Shown here piece after piece: positions 25,185 to 33,426 of a DNA stretch of 64,000 nt. Made by a program: the position numbers and the translations under genes. The notes beneath the pieces were generated by a model. That model made no database searches, had not been told where the DNA came from, and saw only the letters and a list, made by a program, of their open reading frames with translations. Numbering within the stretch: the stretch's first letter is position 1; each line of letters begins with the position of its first letter. This DNA comes from Hyphomicrobiales bacterium (lineage in GTDB: Bacteria; Pseudomonadota; Alphaproteobacteria; Rhizobiales; Beijerinckiaceae). The stretch lies in contig UBNE01000027.1 in NCBI GenBank assembly GCA_900466745.1, positions 62,001-126,000 of the forward strand. The letters run 5' to 3'.

Positions 25185-25517
25185 CGGGGCTGGGTCCTGG
25201 AACGAACGAAACGGCAAAACACGAAAAACGGCCTGGCCGCTGGCCGGGGCGCTTTTGTCGGTTCGTTTTTCAGGACGAGGACGTGAGCAGCCGGCCAGCG
25301 AAGGCTAGCGGCAAATAATGCAAATCCGGCTGTTGATGGCGGCTCGCGTCATGGGGAGACGTGATTGCCTTCCCGCGCGCTTTCCGTCAAGAGGGCGCGC
25401 GCTTGCTGCAACGCAGCAAGCGCCGTGGCCCTGGCGGAATTCATTCAAATTTAACCGGCCGGAACCATGCTCCCGCTTCCCGGGTTCCTCGCCCGGCTTC
25501 CTCAGGAATCGCTTCAG
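25185..25517. other. Intergenic region with a strong hairpin
   Basis: This 333-bp gap between cysS and a divergent secreted-protein gene should hold both promoters. It contains a perfect 11-bp stem, GCGCTTGCTGC (25399-25409) and GCAGCAAGCGC (25413-25423) with a 3-nt loop. There is no U-tract after it, so it is not a standard terminator; an operator, attenuator or small-RNA element is possible. No T-box or other known riboswitch was recognised. Confidence 0.5.
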
Positions 25518-25847
25518 ATGCGCCGCGCCGTGGCTTTTGTCGGACTGCTCGGGATCGCCGTCGCCGGGATCTCGCTCTCGATCATGCCGATGAGCCGCCC
25601 CGCCGCCGCGCCCAGCGAGCAGCGCACCTTCCTGATCCCCGCCAGCGACGGCTACGGCATCGCCGACTGCATCTCGGCCAAGGCGGAATGCGGCAAGATC
25701 GTCGCCAATGCCTGGTGCGAATCGCAGGGCTTCGGCAAGGCGGTGGCCTTCGGCATCGCCGACAAGGCCGACTTCACCGGCACCGTGACCCGGCCGAGCC
25801 CGGTCGCCGCCGCCGAGCAGCCGCTCAGCATCACCTGCGGCGAATAA
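25518..25847 (+). CDS. Small exported protein
   Basis: A 109-aa product from the ATG of MRRAVAFVGLLG; the longer open frame above it has a weaker start. The first about 25 residues form a signal peptide or membrane anchor. The rest has four cysteines in CISAKAECG, NAWCESQG and ITCGE, a pattern compatible with disulfides in the periplasm. Family not recognised, though cysteine-bearing exported proteins of this size are frequent in Hyphomicrobiales. It is convergent with the CreA-like gene, 9 bp apart. Confidence 0.7.
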   Translation: MRRAVAFVGLLGIAVAGISLSIMPMSRPAAAPSEQRTFLIPASDGYGIADCISAKAECGKIVANAWCESQGFGKAVAFGIADKADFTGTVTRPSPVAAAEQPLSITCGE

Positions 25848-25856
25848 TCGTCGACC

Positions 25857-26372
25857 CTACCTGATCCAGTCGGCGCATTTCGGCGCCTCGCCCGTATTGC
25901 CCCAGGGCATGATCGGCACCGAGGAGGTCGCGTTCTGCGGCGAGCCGTCGATCAGCTTGTCCGAATAGGCGAGATAGACCAGCACGTTGCGCTTGGCGTC
26001 GCAGCCGCGCACGATCTGCATCTTCTTCCAGATCAGCGAGCGGCGCTCGCGGAAGACGACATCGCCCTGCCCCGCCTTCTCCTTGAAGCGGACCGGGCCG
26101 ATCTGCTGGCAGGACAGCGAGATCTCCGAGACCTCCTCGGCCACGCCGAACATGCCCTTGACGCCGCCCTTCTCCGGCACGGTGTAGTGACAGGCGACGC
26201 CCTCCACCAGCGGATCGTCGACGCCGTAGACGGCGAGCTTGTCGTCCGGCGTCAGCGCCTTCCAGACGGTCGATTTCTTGAAGATGAGATCTTCCTGCGC
26301 CATGGCGGGCGCCATGAACGCTCCGGACAGGGTGACGGCCAGCGCAGCCAGGATCCAACGACGAAGCAGCAT
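25857..26372 (-). CDS. CreA-like exported protein
   Basis: CreA-family protein of 171 aa with an N-terminal signal (MLLRRWILAALAVTLSG... ending AMAQ). The mature domain matches the family pattern: EDLIFKKSTVWKAL, KLAVYGVDDPLVEGVACHYT, VSEISLSCQQIGP, RRSLIWKKMQIVR and YLAYSDKLIDGSPQN. Function in the family is unclear despite the name. The ATG at 26372 is preferred over the one two codons earlier because GGGAG lies 7 nt from it. Confidence 0.88.
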   Translation of the reverse strand: MLLRRWILAALAVTLSGAFMAPAMAQEDLIFKKSTVWKALTPDDKLAVYGVDDPLVEGVACHYTVPEKGGVKGMFGVAEEVSEISLSCQQIGPVRFKEKAGQGDVVFRERRSLIWKKMQIVRGCDAKRNVLVYLAYSDKLIDGSPQNATSSVPIMPWGNTGEAPKCADWIR

Positions 26373-26482
26373 TCCCATTCTCCCGGCGCGTTTCGGTTCG
26401 GCGCCCGGCAGGATATGGGATGCCGCGCGCCGGCGCGCCAGAGTTCCGCGGCCACGCCCCACAGCAAAGCAGAGGCGACAGG

Positions 26483-27034
26483 ATGCTCCCCGAACTGGAA
26501 AGCCCGCGATTGCGGCTGCGACCGCGCCGGCTCGACGATCTCGACGCCATCGCGCGCCTCAACGCCGATCCGCAGGTGATGCGCCACATCGCCTCGGTCG
26601 ACGACCCGGCGATGGGGCGCGACGCCGTCGCCGCGCGCAGCTTCAGCCACGTCGCGCGCGGGCTCGGCTACTGGTCGGTCTTCGCCAAAGAAGAGCCAGC
26701 GGCGTTCGCCGGCTATGTCGGGCTGATCCCGGACGGCGAGGGCCCGGGCGAGGTCCAGCTCAGCTATCGCTTCGCGGTGCGCCACTGGGGCAAGGGCTAT
26801 GCGCGGGAGGCGGCCGCCTGCTTGCTCAGCCACGGCTTCGAGACGCTGGCCCTGCCAAAAGTCCTCGTCACCACCCATCCGCGCAACGCCGCCTCGCTGA
26901 GGCTGGCGCAGCGGCTGGGCTTCGCGGCCGCGCCGACCGATCCGCAGGTCCTGATCGGCGTGCCCGCCGTGCCGGCTTCGCGCCTGCGGCTCACCCGCGA
27001 GGCATGGCTGCGGCTCAGGCCGCCAGCGGCCTGA
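26483..27034 (+). CDS. GNAT-family N-acetyltransferase (RimJ/RimL type)
   Basis: Acetyl-CoA-dependent acetyltransferase of 183 aa, probably acting on amines or on ribosomal-protein N-termini as in RimJ/RimL. The N-terminus LESPRLRLRPRRLDDL is typical of the family; the acetyl-CoA site is HWGKGYAREAA and is followed by VTTHPRNAASLRLAQRLGF. AGGCGACAGG precedes the ATG. Its 3' end overlaps the convergent membrane-protein gene by 20 bp. Confidence 0.87.
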   Translation: MLPELESPRLRLRPRRLDDLDAIARLNADPQVMRHIASVDDPAMGRDAVAARSFSHVARGLGYWSVFAKEEPAAFAGYVGLIPDGEGPGEVQLSYRFAVRHWGKGYAREAAACLLSHGFETLALPKVLVTTHPRNAASLRLAQRLGFAAAPTDPQVLIGVPAVPASRLRLTREAWLRLRPPAA

Positions 27035-27548
27035 AGGCGAGATAGGCCGCGACCAGCGCGCCGATGACACCAAGCGAGAAGAGGACCAGCTTCAGCCGCG
27101 TCATCGCGCTGGCGAAGGCGACGTCCCCGGCGGCGACGCGAGGATATCGGTCGAGCAGGCGGGCAACCGCGAGATTCTCGGCCACGTCGCAAAGCCCGCC
27201 GATCAGCCAGCCGCCGCCGCAGAGCGCCGCCACCCAGAGAGGCTGGCCGCGCGTCGTCAGCCCCGCGATCAGGATGGCGCCGACGATGGCATAGGTGAAG
27301 GCGCAGGCCACGTCGGCCGGCAGCACCCGGTTGCGGTAGCGGGCCCGCCGCGTCTCGCCATAGAGCGAGAAGAGCTTCTCGACATCGGCGACGGAATAGC
27401 CGTCCCAGTCGCTCTCCAGCATGCGCGGCACGCCCTGCCGGTTCGACCAGGCGCCGACGAGCCAGTAGAGCACCACGACGAAGACCGGCCCCCAGATGAA
27501 GAAGGCCAGCGGAATGGTCGTCGAATAGAGCGGCACGGGGTCGATCAT
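27015..27548 (-). CDS. Membrane protein of unknown function
   Basis: A 177-aa protein with four likely membrane segments (about 8-32, 84-103, 106-125 and 150-173). Between the first two lies a soluble loop with WDGYSVADVEKLFSLYGETRRARYRNRV. Family not recognised. It stands alone with its 3' end overlapping the GNAT gene on the opposite strand. Confidence 0.68.
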   Translation of the reverse strand: MIDPVPLYSTTIPLAFFIWGPVFVVVLYWLVGAWSNRQGVPRMLESDWDGYSVADVEKLFSLYGETRRARYRNRVLPADVACAFTYAIVGAILIAGLTTRGQPLWVAALCGGGWLIGGLCDVAENLAVARLLDRYPRVAAGDVAFASAMTRLKLVLFSLGVIGALVAAYLAFRPLAA

Positions 27549-27637
27549 GGCGTCTCGGCTCTCGCGGCAGGGGCGTCGTCGCCATCAGGTTATCCGTCCC
27601 CCCGGCCGCCGCCAAGCAGGCAGCGACAGGAGGGCCG

Positions 27638-28219
27638 TCAGAGCAATTCCTCGGGCGGGGCCAGGTCGAGGCGGCGCAGCTCGACGCGGGTCTGCTGCGA
27701 ATCGTAGCGCAGGAAATATTCGTCGAGCTGGGGCGGCGCGACAGCGGTTCCCGCCAGCATCGCATGGGCTTGCCCCCGATGATGGATCTGGTGCTGGAAG
27801 AGATGCGCCAGCAGGTCGTCGACGCGCTCCTCGATCCGGCCGCTCTCGCCGCGATCGGTCGCGACCGTCGTCGCCAGCAGGTCGTCGCTCGCCCCGTCGC
27901 AGAAGGCGATCAGCCGCCGGTCGGCCGCCGCCTGGGCCGGCAGGAGCTGGGCGATCTCCAGAGGCTGGAAGCGCGCGAAGACCTGCTGGCCAAGGCCGCC
28001 GCGTTCGAGTGCATCGATATAGTAGAGATCGATCATCAGATTGTGGTTCAGCGTCGCGTGCAGCGAGGGGAAGAAGCTCGTGCGCTCGGCCTCGAACGCG
28101 GCCTCGCTCAATCGGGCGCAGGCGGCGAGCAGCCGCCAGTTCGCCCAGGCGTTGTTGTGGGCCATCTTGCGGAAATGAGCGGCCAGCGCCCCGCGCCGGC
28201 CGGAGCCCGTCTCAACCAT
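27638..28219 (-). CDS. DinB-family protein
   Basis: Four-helix DinB/YfiT-like protein of 193 aa. The likely metal ligands are the histidine of LNHNLMID and the pair in HQIHHRGQAH, the latter being the family signature. DinB-fold members include thiol-dependent isomerases and thiol transferases. The gene overlaps the stop of the upstream FAH gene by 8 bp (ATGGTTGA), so the two are coupled and may act in one pathway, for instance an isomerase plus hydrolase of ring-cleavage products; this is inference only. Confidence 0.85.
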   Translation of the reverse strand: MVETGSGRRGALAAHFRKMAHNNAWANWRLLAACARLSEAAFEAERTSFFPSLHATLNHNLMIDLYYIDALERGGLGQQVFARFQPLEIAQLLPAQAAADRRLIAFCDGASDDLLATTVATDRGESGRIEERVDDLLAHLFQHQIHHRGQAHAMLAGTAVAPPQLDEYFLRYDSQQTRVELRRLDLAPPEELL

Positions 28220-29222
28220 GCGGCAGAACCTCCTGCTCGATCGCGCCGAAGATCGAATGCCCGGCGGCGTCCTTCATCTCGATGCGAACCGTGTCGCCGA
28301 AACGCAGGAAGGGCGTCCTCGGTTCGCCGTGGCGCAGCGTCTCGACCATGCGCTGCTCGGCGATGCAGGCATAGCCCAGCCCGCCTTCCGCCATCGGCCG
28401 GCCCGGCCCGCCATCGGCGTCGCGATTCGAGACCGTGCCGGAGCCGATGACCGTGCCGGCCGAGAGCCGGCGCGTCGCGGCGGCATGGGCGATCAGCGTG
28501 CCGAAATCGAAGGTCATGTCGGCGCCGGCATCGGGCCGGCCGAAGGGGGCGCCGTTGAGCTGCGCCAGCAGCGCGCCATGCAGCTTGCCGTCGCGCCAGG
28601 CTTCGCCGAGTTCCTCGGGCGTGACGGCCACCGGCGAGAAGGCCGAGGCCGGCTTCGACTGAACGAATCCAAAGCCTTTCGCCAATTCGCTCGGAATCCG
28701 ATTCCGCAAGCTCACGTCGTTTGCGAGCATGACGAGACGGATCGCGGCAAGGCCCTGCTCGCGGCTCGCTCCCATCGGCACGTCGCCCGTCACCACCGCG
28801 ACCTCGCCCTCGAAATCGATGCCGTCCTCCTCGCTGCGGGCGAGGATCGGCCCGCGCGGCGCAAGCGAGGCGTCGCTGCCGCCCTGATACATCAGCGGAT
28901 CGGTCCAGACATTCTCCGGCAGGGCCGCGCCGCGCGCCTTCCGGGCGAGCGCGACATGGTTCACATAGGCCGAGCCGTCGAGCCACTGGACCGCCCGCGG
29001 CAGGGGCGAGGCGCAATCATGCTCGTGGAAGCGGAAGGACGGCACCGCGCCATGCTCCAGCCCCTCGGCGAGATCGGCGAGGCGCGGCGCCAGCCGCTCC
29101 CAGTCGTCCAGCGCCGCCTGCAATGTGGCGACGACGGGAAAGGCGTCGGTCGCGCGCGTCAGGTCCCTGGAAACCACGACCAGCCGGCCATCGCGGCCAT
29201 GCGAGAGAGAGGCGAGCTTCAT
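28212..29222 (-). CDS. Fumarylacetoacetate hydrolase-family protein
   Basis: FAH-family hydrolase of 336 aa with an N-terminal SH3-like domain (about 1-80, with MKLASLSHGRDGRLVVVSRD) and the catalytic FAH domain. Metal-binding acidic residues are in IDFEGEVAVV, and GTVIGSGTVSNRD and GFVQSKPASAFSPVAVT are typical of the two-domain form that hydrolyses fumarylacetoacetate or similar 1,3-diketone acids. No hmgA or maleylacetoacetate isomerase is adjacent. A DinB-family gene overlaps its end. Confidence 0.9.
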   Translation of the reverse strand: MKLASLSHGRDGRLVVVSRDLTRATDAFPVVATLQAALDDWERLAPRLADLAEGLEHGAVPSFRFHEHDCASPLPRAVQWLDGSAYVNHVALARKARGAALPENVWTDPLMYQGGSDASLAPRGPILARSEEDGIDFEGEVAVVTGDVPMGASREQGLAAIRLVMLANDVSLRNRIPSELAKGFGFVQSKPASAFSPVAVTPEELGEAWRDGKLHGALLAQLNGAPFGRPDAGADMTFDFGTLIAHAAATRRLSAGTVIGSGTVSNRDADGGPGRPMAEGGLGYACIAEQRMVETLRHGEPRTPFLRFGDTVRIEMKDAAGHSIFGAIEQEVLPHG

Positions 29223-29296
29223 CTCTTTTCATTCCTTGCCGGACGCGCCAATAAGGGCGCAACGAGCCTTGGACCAGGCTCTGGGGAGGAGACCAT

Positions 29297-30382
29297 ATGG
29301 AACGTCGGTCGTTTTTGAAAACGGGCGCCCTCGCCGCAGCCGCGACCGCCGTCGCGGCCCCCGCGATCGCGCAGTCGCAGCCCGCGGTGAAATGGCGGCT
29401 GACCTCGAGCTTCCCGAAATCGCTCGACACGATCTACGGCACCGCGCAGCAGTTCTCGAAATACGTCTCCGACGCCACGGACGGGAAGTTCGAGGTGCAG
29501 GTCTTCGCGCCGGGCGAGATCGTCCCCGGCCTGCAGGCGCTCGACGCGGTCTCCTCCGGCACGGTCGAATGCGCGCATTCGCCGACCTATTTCTACATCG
29601 GCAAGGACCCGACGCTGGGGCTCGGCACCGGCATTCCCTTCGGCCTCAACGCCCGGCAGCAGCATAGCTGGTGGTATTTCGGCGGCGGCGGCGAGATCGT
29701 GAACGGCGTGCTCGACCGCTTCAACGCCTATGCGATCCCCTGCGGCAATTCCGGCTGCCAGATGGGCGGCTTCTTCCGCAACGAGCTCAAGGGCGTCGAG
29801 GACCTGAAGGGGCTGAAGTTCCGCATCGGCGGCATGGGCGGCTCGGTGCTGGCCAAGCTCGGCGTGGTGCCGACCCAGATCGCGCCCGGCGACGTCTACC
29901 CGGCGCTGGAGCGCGGCTCGATCGACGCGGCCGAGTTCGTCGGCCCCTATGACGACGAGAAGCTCGGCTTCATCCGCGTCGCGAAATACTACTACTACCC
30001 CGGCTGGTGGGAGGGCGGCGCCATGCTGCACCTGATCATCGGCAAGGAAGCCTGGGCCAAGCTGCCGAAGCACTACCAGGCCATCGTCCAGCACGCCTGC
30101 GAGGCGGCGAACAACTGGATGCTCGCCAAATACGACGCGGTGAATCCGGGCGGGCTGCGCCGCCTCGTCGCCCAGGGCGCGCAGTTGCGCGCCTTCCCGC
30201 TGCCGGTGATGGAAGCGGCGCTGAAGGCGGCGGACGACTATTATGCCGAGACCGGCGCCAAGAGCCCGGACTTCAAGAAGGGCTACGAGTCGATGGTCGC
30301 GTTCCGCGGCGAGAACCTGCTCTGGTGGCAGATCGCGGAACTCTCCTACGATTCCTTCATGAACCGGCTGAAGGCGCGCTGA
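29297..30382 (+). CDS. TRAP transporter substrate-binding protein (DctP family)
   Basis: Periplasmic binding protein of 361 aa for a TRAP transporter. The Tat-type signal MERRSFLKTGALAAA ends near AIAQ. The mature protein has family landmarks WRLTSSFPKSLDTIYGTA, FAPGEIVPGLQALDAV, PALERGSIDAAEFVGPYDD and YYYPGWWEGG, resembling the group that binds 2-oxo acids or mannitol/chloroaromatic-type carboxylates. GGGGAGGAG gives a strong ribosome-binding site. No DctQ or DctM gene is adjacent, so it is an orphan and must use membrane components encoded elsewhere. Confidence 0.93.
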   Translation: MERRSFLKTGALAAAATAVAAPAIAQSQPAVKWRLTSSFPKSLDTIYGTAQQFSKYVSDATDGKFEVQVFAPGEIVPGLQALDAVSSGTVECAHSPTYFYIGKDPTLGLGTGIPFGLNARQQHSWWYFGGGGEIVNGVLDRFNAYAIPCGNSGCQMGGFFRNELKGVEDLKGLKFRIGGMGGSVLAKLGVVPTQIAPGDVYPALERGSIDAAEFVGPYDDEKLGFIRVAKYYYYPGWWEGGAMLHLIIGKEAWAKLPKHYQAIVQHACEAANNWMLAKYDAVNPGGLRRLVAQGAQLRAFPLPVMEAALKAADDYYAETGAKSPDFKKGYESMVAFRGENLLWWQIAELSYDSFMNRLKAR

Positions 30383-30422
30383 GCCCGGCCTCCCCCCGCC
30401 CCTGCCGCTCGCCGGAACAGGC

Positions 30423-31268
30423 TCAGGCGAAGCTCGCCCGCCCCGGCGGATGGCGCCCCAGCGCCGCGGCCAGCCGGGCGCGGACGCGCCCGGGGCGCCG
30501 CGCCAGCAGCCGGTCCGCCAGCTTCGACGCCCGGCGGCGCTGCCGGGCGATCCGGCGCTCGATCTCGCGCATGAGCCGGCCGCCATCCGCCATCCCGGCT
30601 TCCGCGGCGAGACAGGTCCGGGCCATGTCCAGATCGATCGCGCGGCCGAGCCGCGAGCGCAGGCGCTCCGCCAGCGCGGCCTGCCGCCGCAGCCCCGCGG
30701 ATTCGGCCGGGGCGAGGAAGCCGAGCTGGCAGCCGAGATCGACCACCGCGCTCCTGAAGTCATGCAGGCGCTCGATGCTCATCCGCCGGGCGTCCTTGCG
30801 CGCCCGGCGCCGCGCCCGCCGGTAGCTGCGCCCGCAAGCCCGGACCAGGAAATCGCCCGTCTCATCCGCGAGGGACCACTCCGCCATGGCGGCGGAGAGC
30901 CTGCGCAATTCCGTCCGGACGGCTTCGCCCTGTTCGCGCAGCAGGGCGCCGGCCGCCGCAGCCGCCGCTTCGGCGTCGTCCGGCGGGAGCCGCTGCGGGC
31001 AGAGCTTGCGGAGAACCCCGGCGATGACGGCCCGGTCGCGGGAGGGGCCGAAGCCGCGCCGCAGGCGCCCGGCCGCGGCCCTGACCGCCCGCGCCTGCTG
31101 CGACAGGCCGGCGGGCGCGAGCTTGAGCAGGGCCCGCCAGGCCTTCATCAGGCGGCGGAACTCGTGGATCGTCTGCTCGGGCGCGATCCCGTCGCGGGCG
31201 AGCCGGTCGAGCGCGCGGAGCGGCATCCTGCGGCAGGTCCGCAGCCAGTGCCGGGCCCAATGCCGCAT
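30423..31268 (-). CDS. CHAD domain-containing protein
   Basis: A 281-aa arginine- and histidine-rich helical protein of the CHAD family (conserved histidine alpha-helical domain), known to bind inorganic polyphosphate. Landmarks are IHEFRRLMKAWRALLKL near the start and RLHDFRSAVVDLGCQLGF in the second half. There is no CYTH domain in front, so this is the CHAD-only form. The exact start is uncertain; ATG at 31268 gives MRHWARHW, and a GTG two codons upstream is possible. No ppk or ppx gene is adjacent. Confidence 0.85.
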   Translation of the reverse strand: MRHWARHWLRTCRRMPLRALDRLARDGIAPEQTIHEFRRLMKAWRALLKLAPAGLSQQARAVRAAAGRLRRGFGPSRDRAVIAGVLRKLCPQRLPPDDAEAAAAAAGALLREQGEAVRTELRRLSAAMAEWSLADETGDFLVRACGRSYRRARRRARKDARRMSIERLHDFRSAVVDLGCQLGFLAPAESAGLRRQAALAERLRSRLGRAIDLDMARTCLAAEAGMADGGRLMREIERRIARQRRRASKLADRLLARRPGRVRARLAAALGRHPPGRASFA

Positions 31269-31493
31269 CGTCACGCCGCCACCTGTTCCGGCCCCGGACG
31301 CCTCGGCCACGCCGCCTCCCTGTCCCGCAATCCCGGACGAGGCCGGGCAACCGCCGGATTCTATCATGGTTCCGACGGAAGCAAGCGGGCGCCGCGCGAC
31401 AGCGGCCGCGTTCGCCTGTATCGTCCGGTCCTCCCTGTGAATGACCGCCGCGCCGGCTCGCCGGATTTTCCGGAACCCGCTACAGAGCTGCCC

Positions 31494-31991
31494 ATGACAG
31501 AGAAAAACCCGTCCGCCGCCCAGGACCAGATGCTCCGGCTCGAGCGCTTCCTGCCCTATCGCCTCAATGTCGTGGGCACGCTGGGCGGCCGGGCGCTCGG
31601 CCGGATCTATGCCGAACATTTCGGCATCGGCATCCCGGAATGGCGCGTGGTGGCGCAGCTCGGCGAGTTCGGCAAGCTGACCTCGCGCGACATCGGCGAG
31701 CTCGCCCAGATGCACAAGACCAAGGTCTCCCGCGCGGTGACGGAACTGGAGAAGCGCGGCTTCGTCTCGCGCGCCGAGAACCGGCAGGACCGGCGCGAAT
31801 CCTTCGTGACGCTGACAGCCGCCGGCAAGCGCGTCTACGACCAGATCGTGCCGCTGGCGCTCGGCTTCGAGGCGCGCTGGATCGAGGGCATCGCGCCCGA
31901 CGAGATCAAGGTGTTCGAGCGCGTGCTCTCGACCCTGACCGAGCGCGGCCGGCTGCTCGCAGGGAACTACCGCGAGGAGGACGGGTCTTAG
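31494..31991 (+). CDS. MarR-family transcriptional regulator
   Basis: Winged-helix DNA-binding regulator of 165 aa. The MarR core is clear: PEWRVVAQLGEFGKLTSRDIGE, recognition helix KTKVSRAVTELEKRGFV, wing RAENRQDRRESFVTLTAAG. Such proteins act as dimers, often repressing an adjacent operon and releasing DNA on binding aromatic acids. The nearest divergent gene is the CHAD protein, 225 bp away; no obvious transporter or degradation operon is adjacent, so its target is not evident. Confidence 0.92.
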   Translation: MTEKNPSAAQDQMLRLERFLPYRLNVVGTLGGRALGRIYAEHFGIGIPEWRVVAQLGEFGKLTSRDIGELAQMHKTKVSRAVTELEKRGFVSRAENRQDRRESFVTLTAAGKRVYDQIVPLALGFEARWIEGIAPDEIKVFERVLSTLTERGRLLAGNYREEDGS

Positions 31992-32044
31992 GAATATCCC
32001 GCCCCGGAATGAGGGGCGCGGTTCGATCGAACGCCTGAAGCTCG

Positions 32045-32995
32045 TCAGAAATACTTGGCCAGGTTGCGCCTGATCCGCTCCTGCGGGTTCTCGCCCCTGG
32101 GCGGGTAGGCGAAGGCCTGCCCGGTGATCGTCTCATAGGCGCGGACATAGACGGCGGAGGTCTGGTCGATCAGCTCCTGCGGGATCGGCGGCAGCTCCTC
32201 CTTGTAGGGATCGCAGCGCGCCACCACCCAGTTGCGGACGAAGTCCTTGTCGAAGGATTCCGGCTTGCCGCCGCCGGCGAAGCGCTCCGGATAGCTCCCG
32301 GCGAACCAGTAGCGGCTCGAATCCGGCGTATGGATCTCGTCCGCGAGCAGGATGTTGCCCTCGGCGTCGGTGCCGAACTCGTATTTCGTGTCGGCGAGGA
32401 TGAGGCCGCGCTCGCGGGCGAGCTTCTGGCCGCGGGCGAACAGCGCCAGCGCATGGGCCGAGACGATGTCCCACTGCTTCTGCGTCAGCAGCCCCTCGCC
32501 GACGATCCGCGCCGCCGAAAGCGGCTCGTCATGGCCGCCGTCGAAGGCCTTGCTGGTCGGGGTGATGATCGCCTGCGGCAATTCCTGGTTGTCGCGCAGC
32601 CCGTCCGGCAGGCGGATGCCGTACATCTCGCGCCGGCCCTGCTTGTACATGGTCAGGATCGAGGTGCCGGTGGTGCCGGCGAGATAGCCGCGCACCACCA
32701 TCTCGACCGGCAGGATCTCGAGGCGCCTGCCGACGACGACGTTGGGGTCGGGATAGTCGAGGACGTGGTTGGGGCAGATGTCGGCCGTGTGCTCGAACCA
32801 GTAGCGCGCCGTCTGGGTCAGCACCTGCCCCTTGAGCGGGATCGAGGCGATGGCGCGGTCGAAGGCCGAGAGCCGGTCGGTCGAAATCAGGATGCGGCGC
32901 CCGTCCGGCAGGTCGTAATTCTCGCGCACCTTGCCGCGATAATAGTTCGGCAGCTCCGGGATGACGGCTTCGTGAAGCGGCAGATAGTCGGACAT
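32045..32995 (-). CDS. purC: SAICAR synthase (eukaryote-like long form)
   Basis: Phosphoribosylaminoimidazole-succinocarboxamide synthase, which ligates aspartate to CAIR in purine synthesis. At 316 aa it is the longer form related to yeast Ade1 rather than the about 240-aa E. coli type. Landmarks are [11 protein letters not shown] near the start, [18 protein letters not shown], and [11 protein letters not shown] with [12 protein letters not shown]. It is monocistronic here. Confidence 0.95.
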   Translation of the reverse strand: MSDYLPLHEAVIPELPNYYRGKVRENYDLPDGRRILISTDRLSAFDRAIASIPLKGQVLTQTARYWFEHTADICPNHVLDYPDPNVVVGRRLEILPVEMVVRGYLAGTTGTSILTMYKQGRREMYGIRLPDGLRDNQELPQAIITPTSKAFDGGHDEPLSAARIVGEGLLTQKQWDIVSAHALALFARGQKLARERGLILADTKYEFGTDAEGNILLADEIHTPDSSRYWFAGSYPERFAGGGKPESFDKDFVRNWVVARCDPYKEELPPIPQELIDQTSAVYVRAYETITGQAFAYPPRGENPQERIRRNLAKYF

Positions 32996-33426
32996 GGCGG
33001 CGCTGGCCTCGCGATGACAGGCGGCGATCCGGCTCAGGCCCGACCCGCCGCGGTTCTTAGAGCATGCTGCCTTGGCGCGGAAACAGGCCCGTCATCCCGG
33101 CCGGAGCGCGACAGCGCTGCCGCCCGGAATCCCTCATCGGCTCAGTGCTCTACCACGGATTCCGGGTCAAGCCCGGAATGGCCGCTCCGGCACCGCCCGG
33201 CGCCGCCGCCGAGGGAATGCGCCAGTTTTCCACCACGGCGATCCGACTCGCGCCGGATTGCTGCGCCGGCCCGGATGTGGCATGCGGGGGCGGCGCCATC
33301 CCTGCCGAGTCAGCGCCGGGCTTGCGTGCGGGGTTCCATAGTTCCGTCGTGTTTGGCGGGTGTTGTTGGCAGGAGCTTGCGGCCGCACGGGCTGCTCCGA
33401 CAGTGGATGACGTGACCCGACTTGCG
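32996..33426. other. Long intergenic region with repeats
   Basis: This 431-bp gap upstream of the DUF2865 gene and purC holds repeat-like sequence: AGAGCATGC at 33059 and a palindrome-rich stretch (33088-33190) including CCCGGAATCC (33123-33132) and its complement (33157-33166). After 33200 no further structure or gene was recognised; the promoters of both divergent genes should be here. Confidence 0.5.
33123..33166. repeat. Intergenic palindrome
   Basis: CCCGGAATCC (33123-33132) and GGATTCCGGG (33157-33166) form a perfect 10-bp inverted repeat, with CCCGTCATCCCGG just before (33088-33100). It resembles the larger GTCATTCCGGGG element at 58492-58640 and is probably a member of the same dispersed family. 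Confidence 0.55.

Noticed and set aside
25185..25517. T-box or other riboswitch upstream of cysS
   Set aside because: No T-box sequence or known riboswitch core could be recognised; only a simple hairpin is present.
30423..31715. Longer version of the CHAD protein starting near 31715
   Set aside because: The upstream extension is antisense to the MarR gene and has no family similarity; the CHAD domain starts close to 31268.
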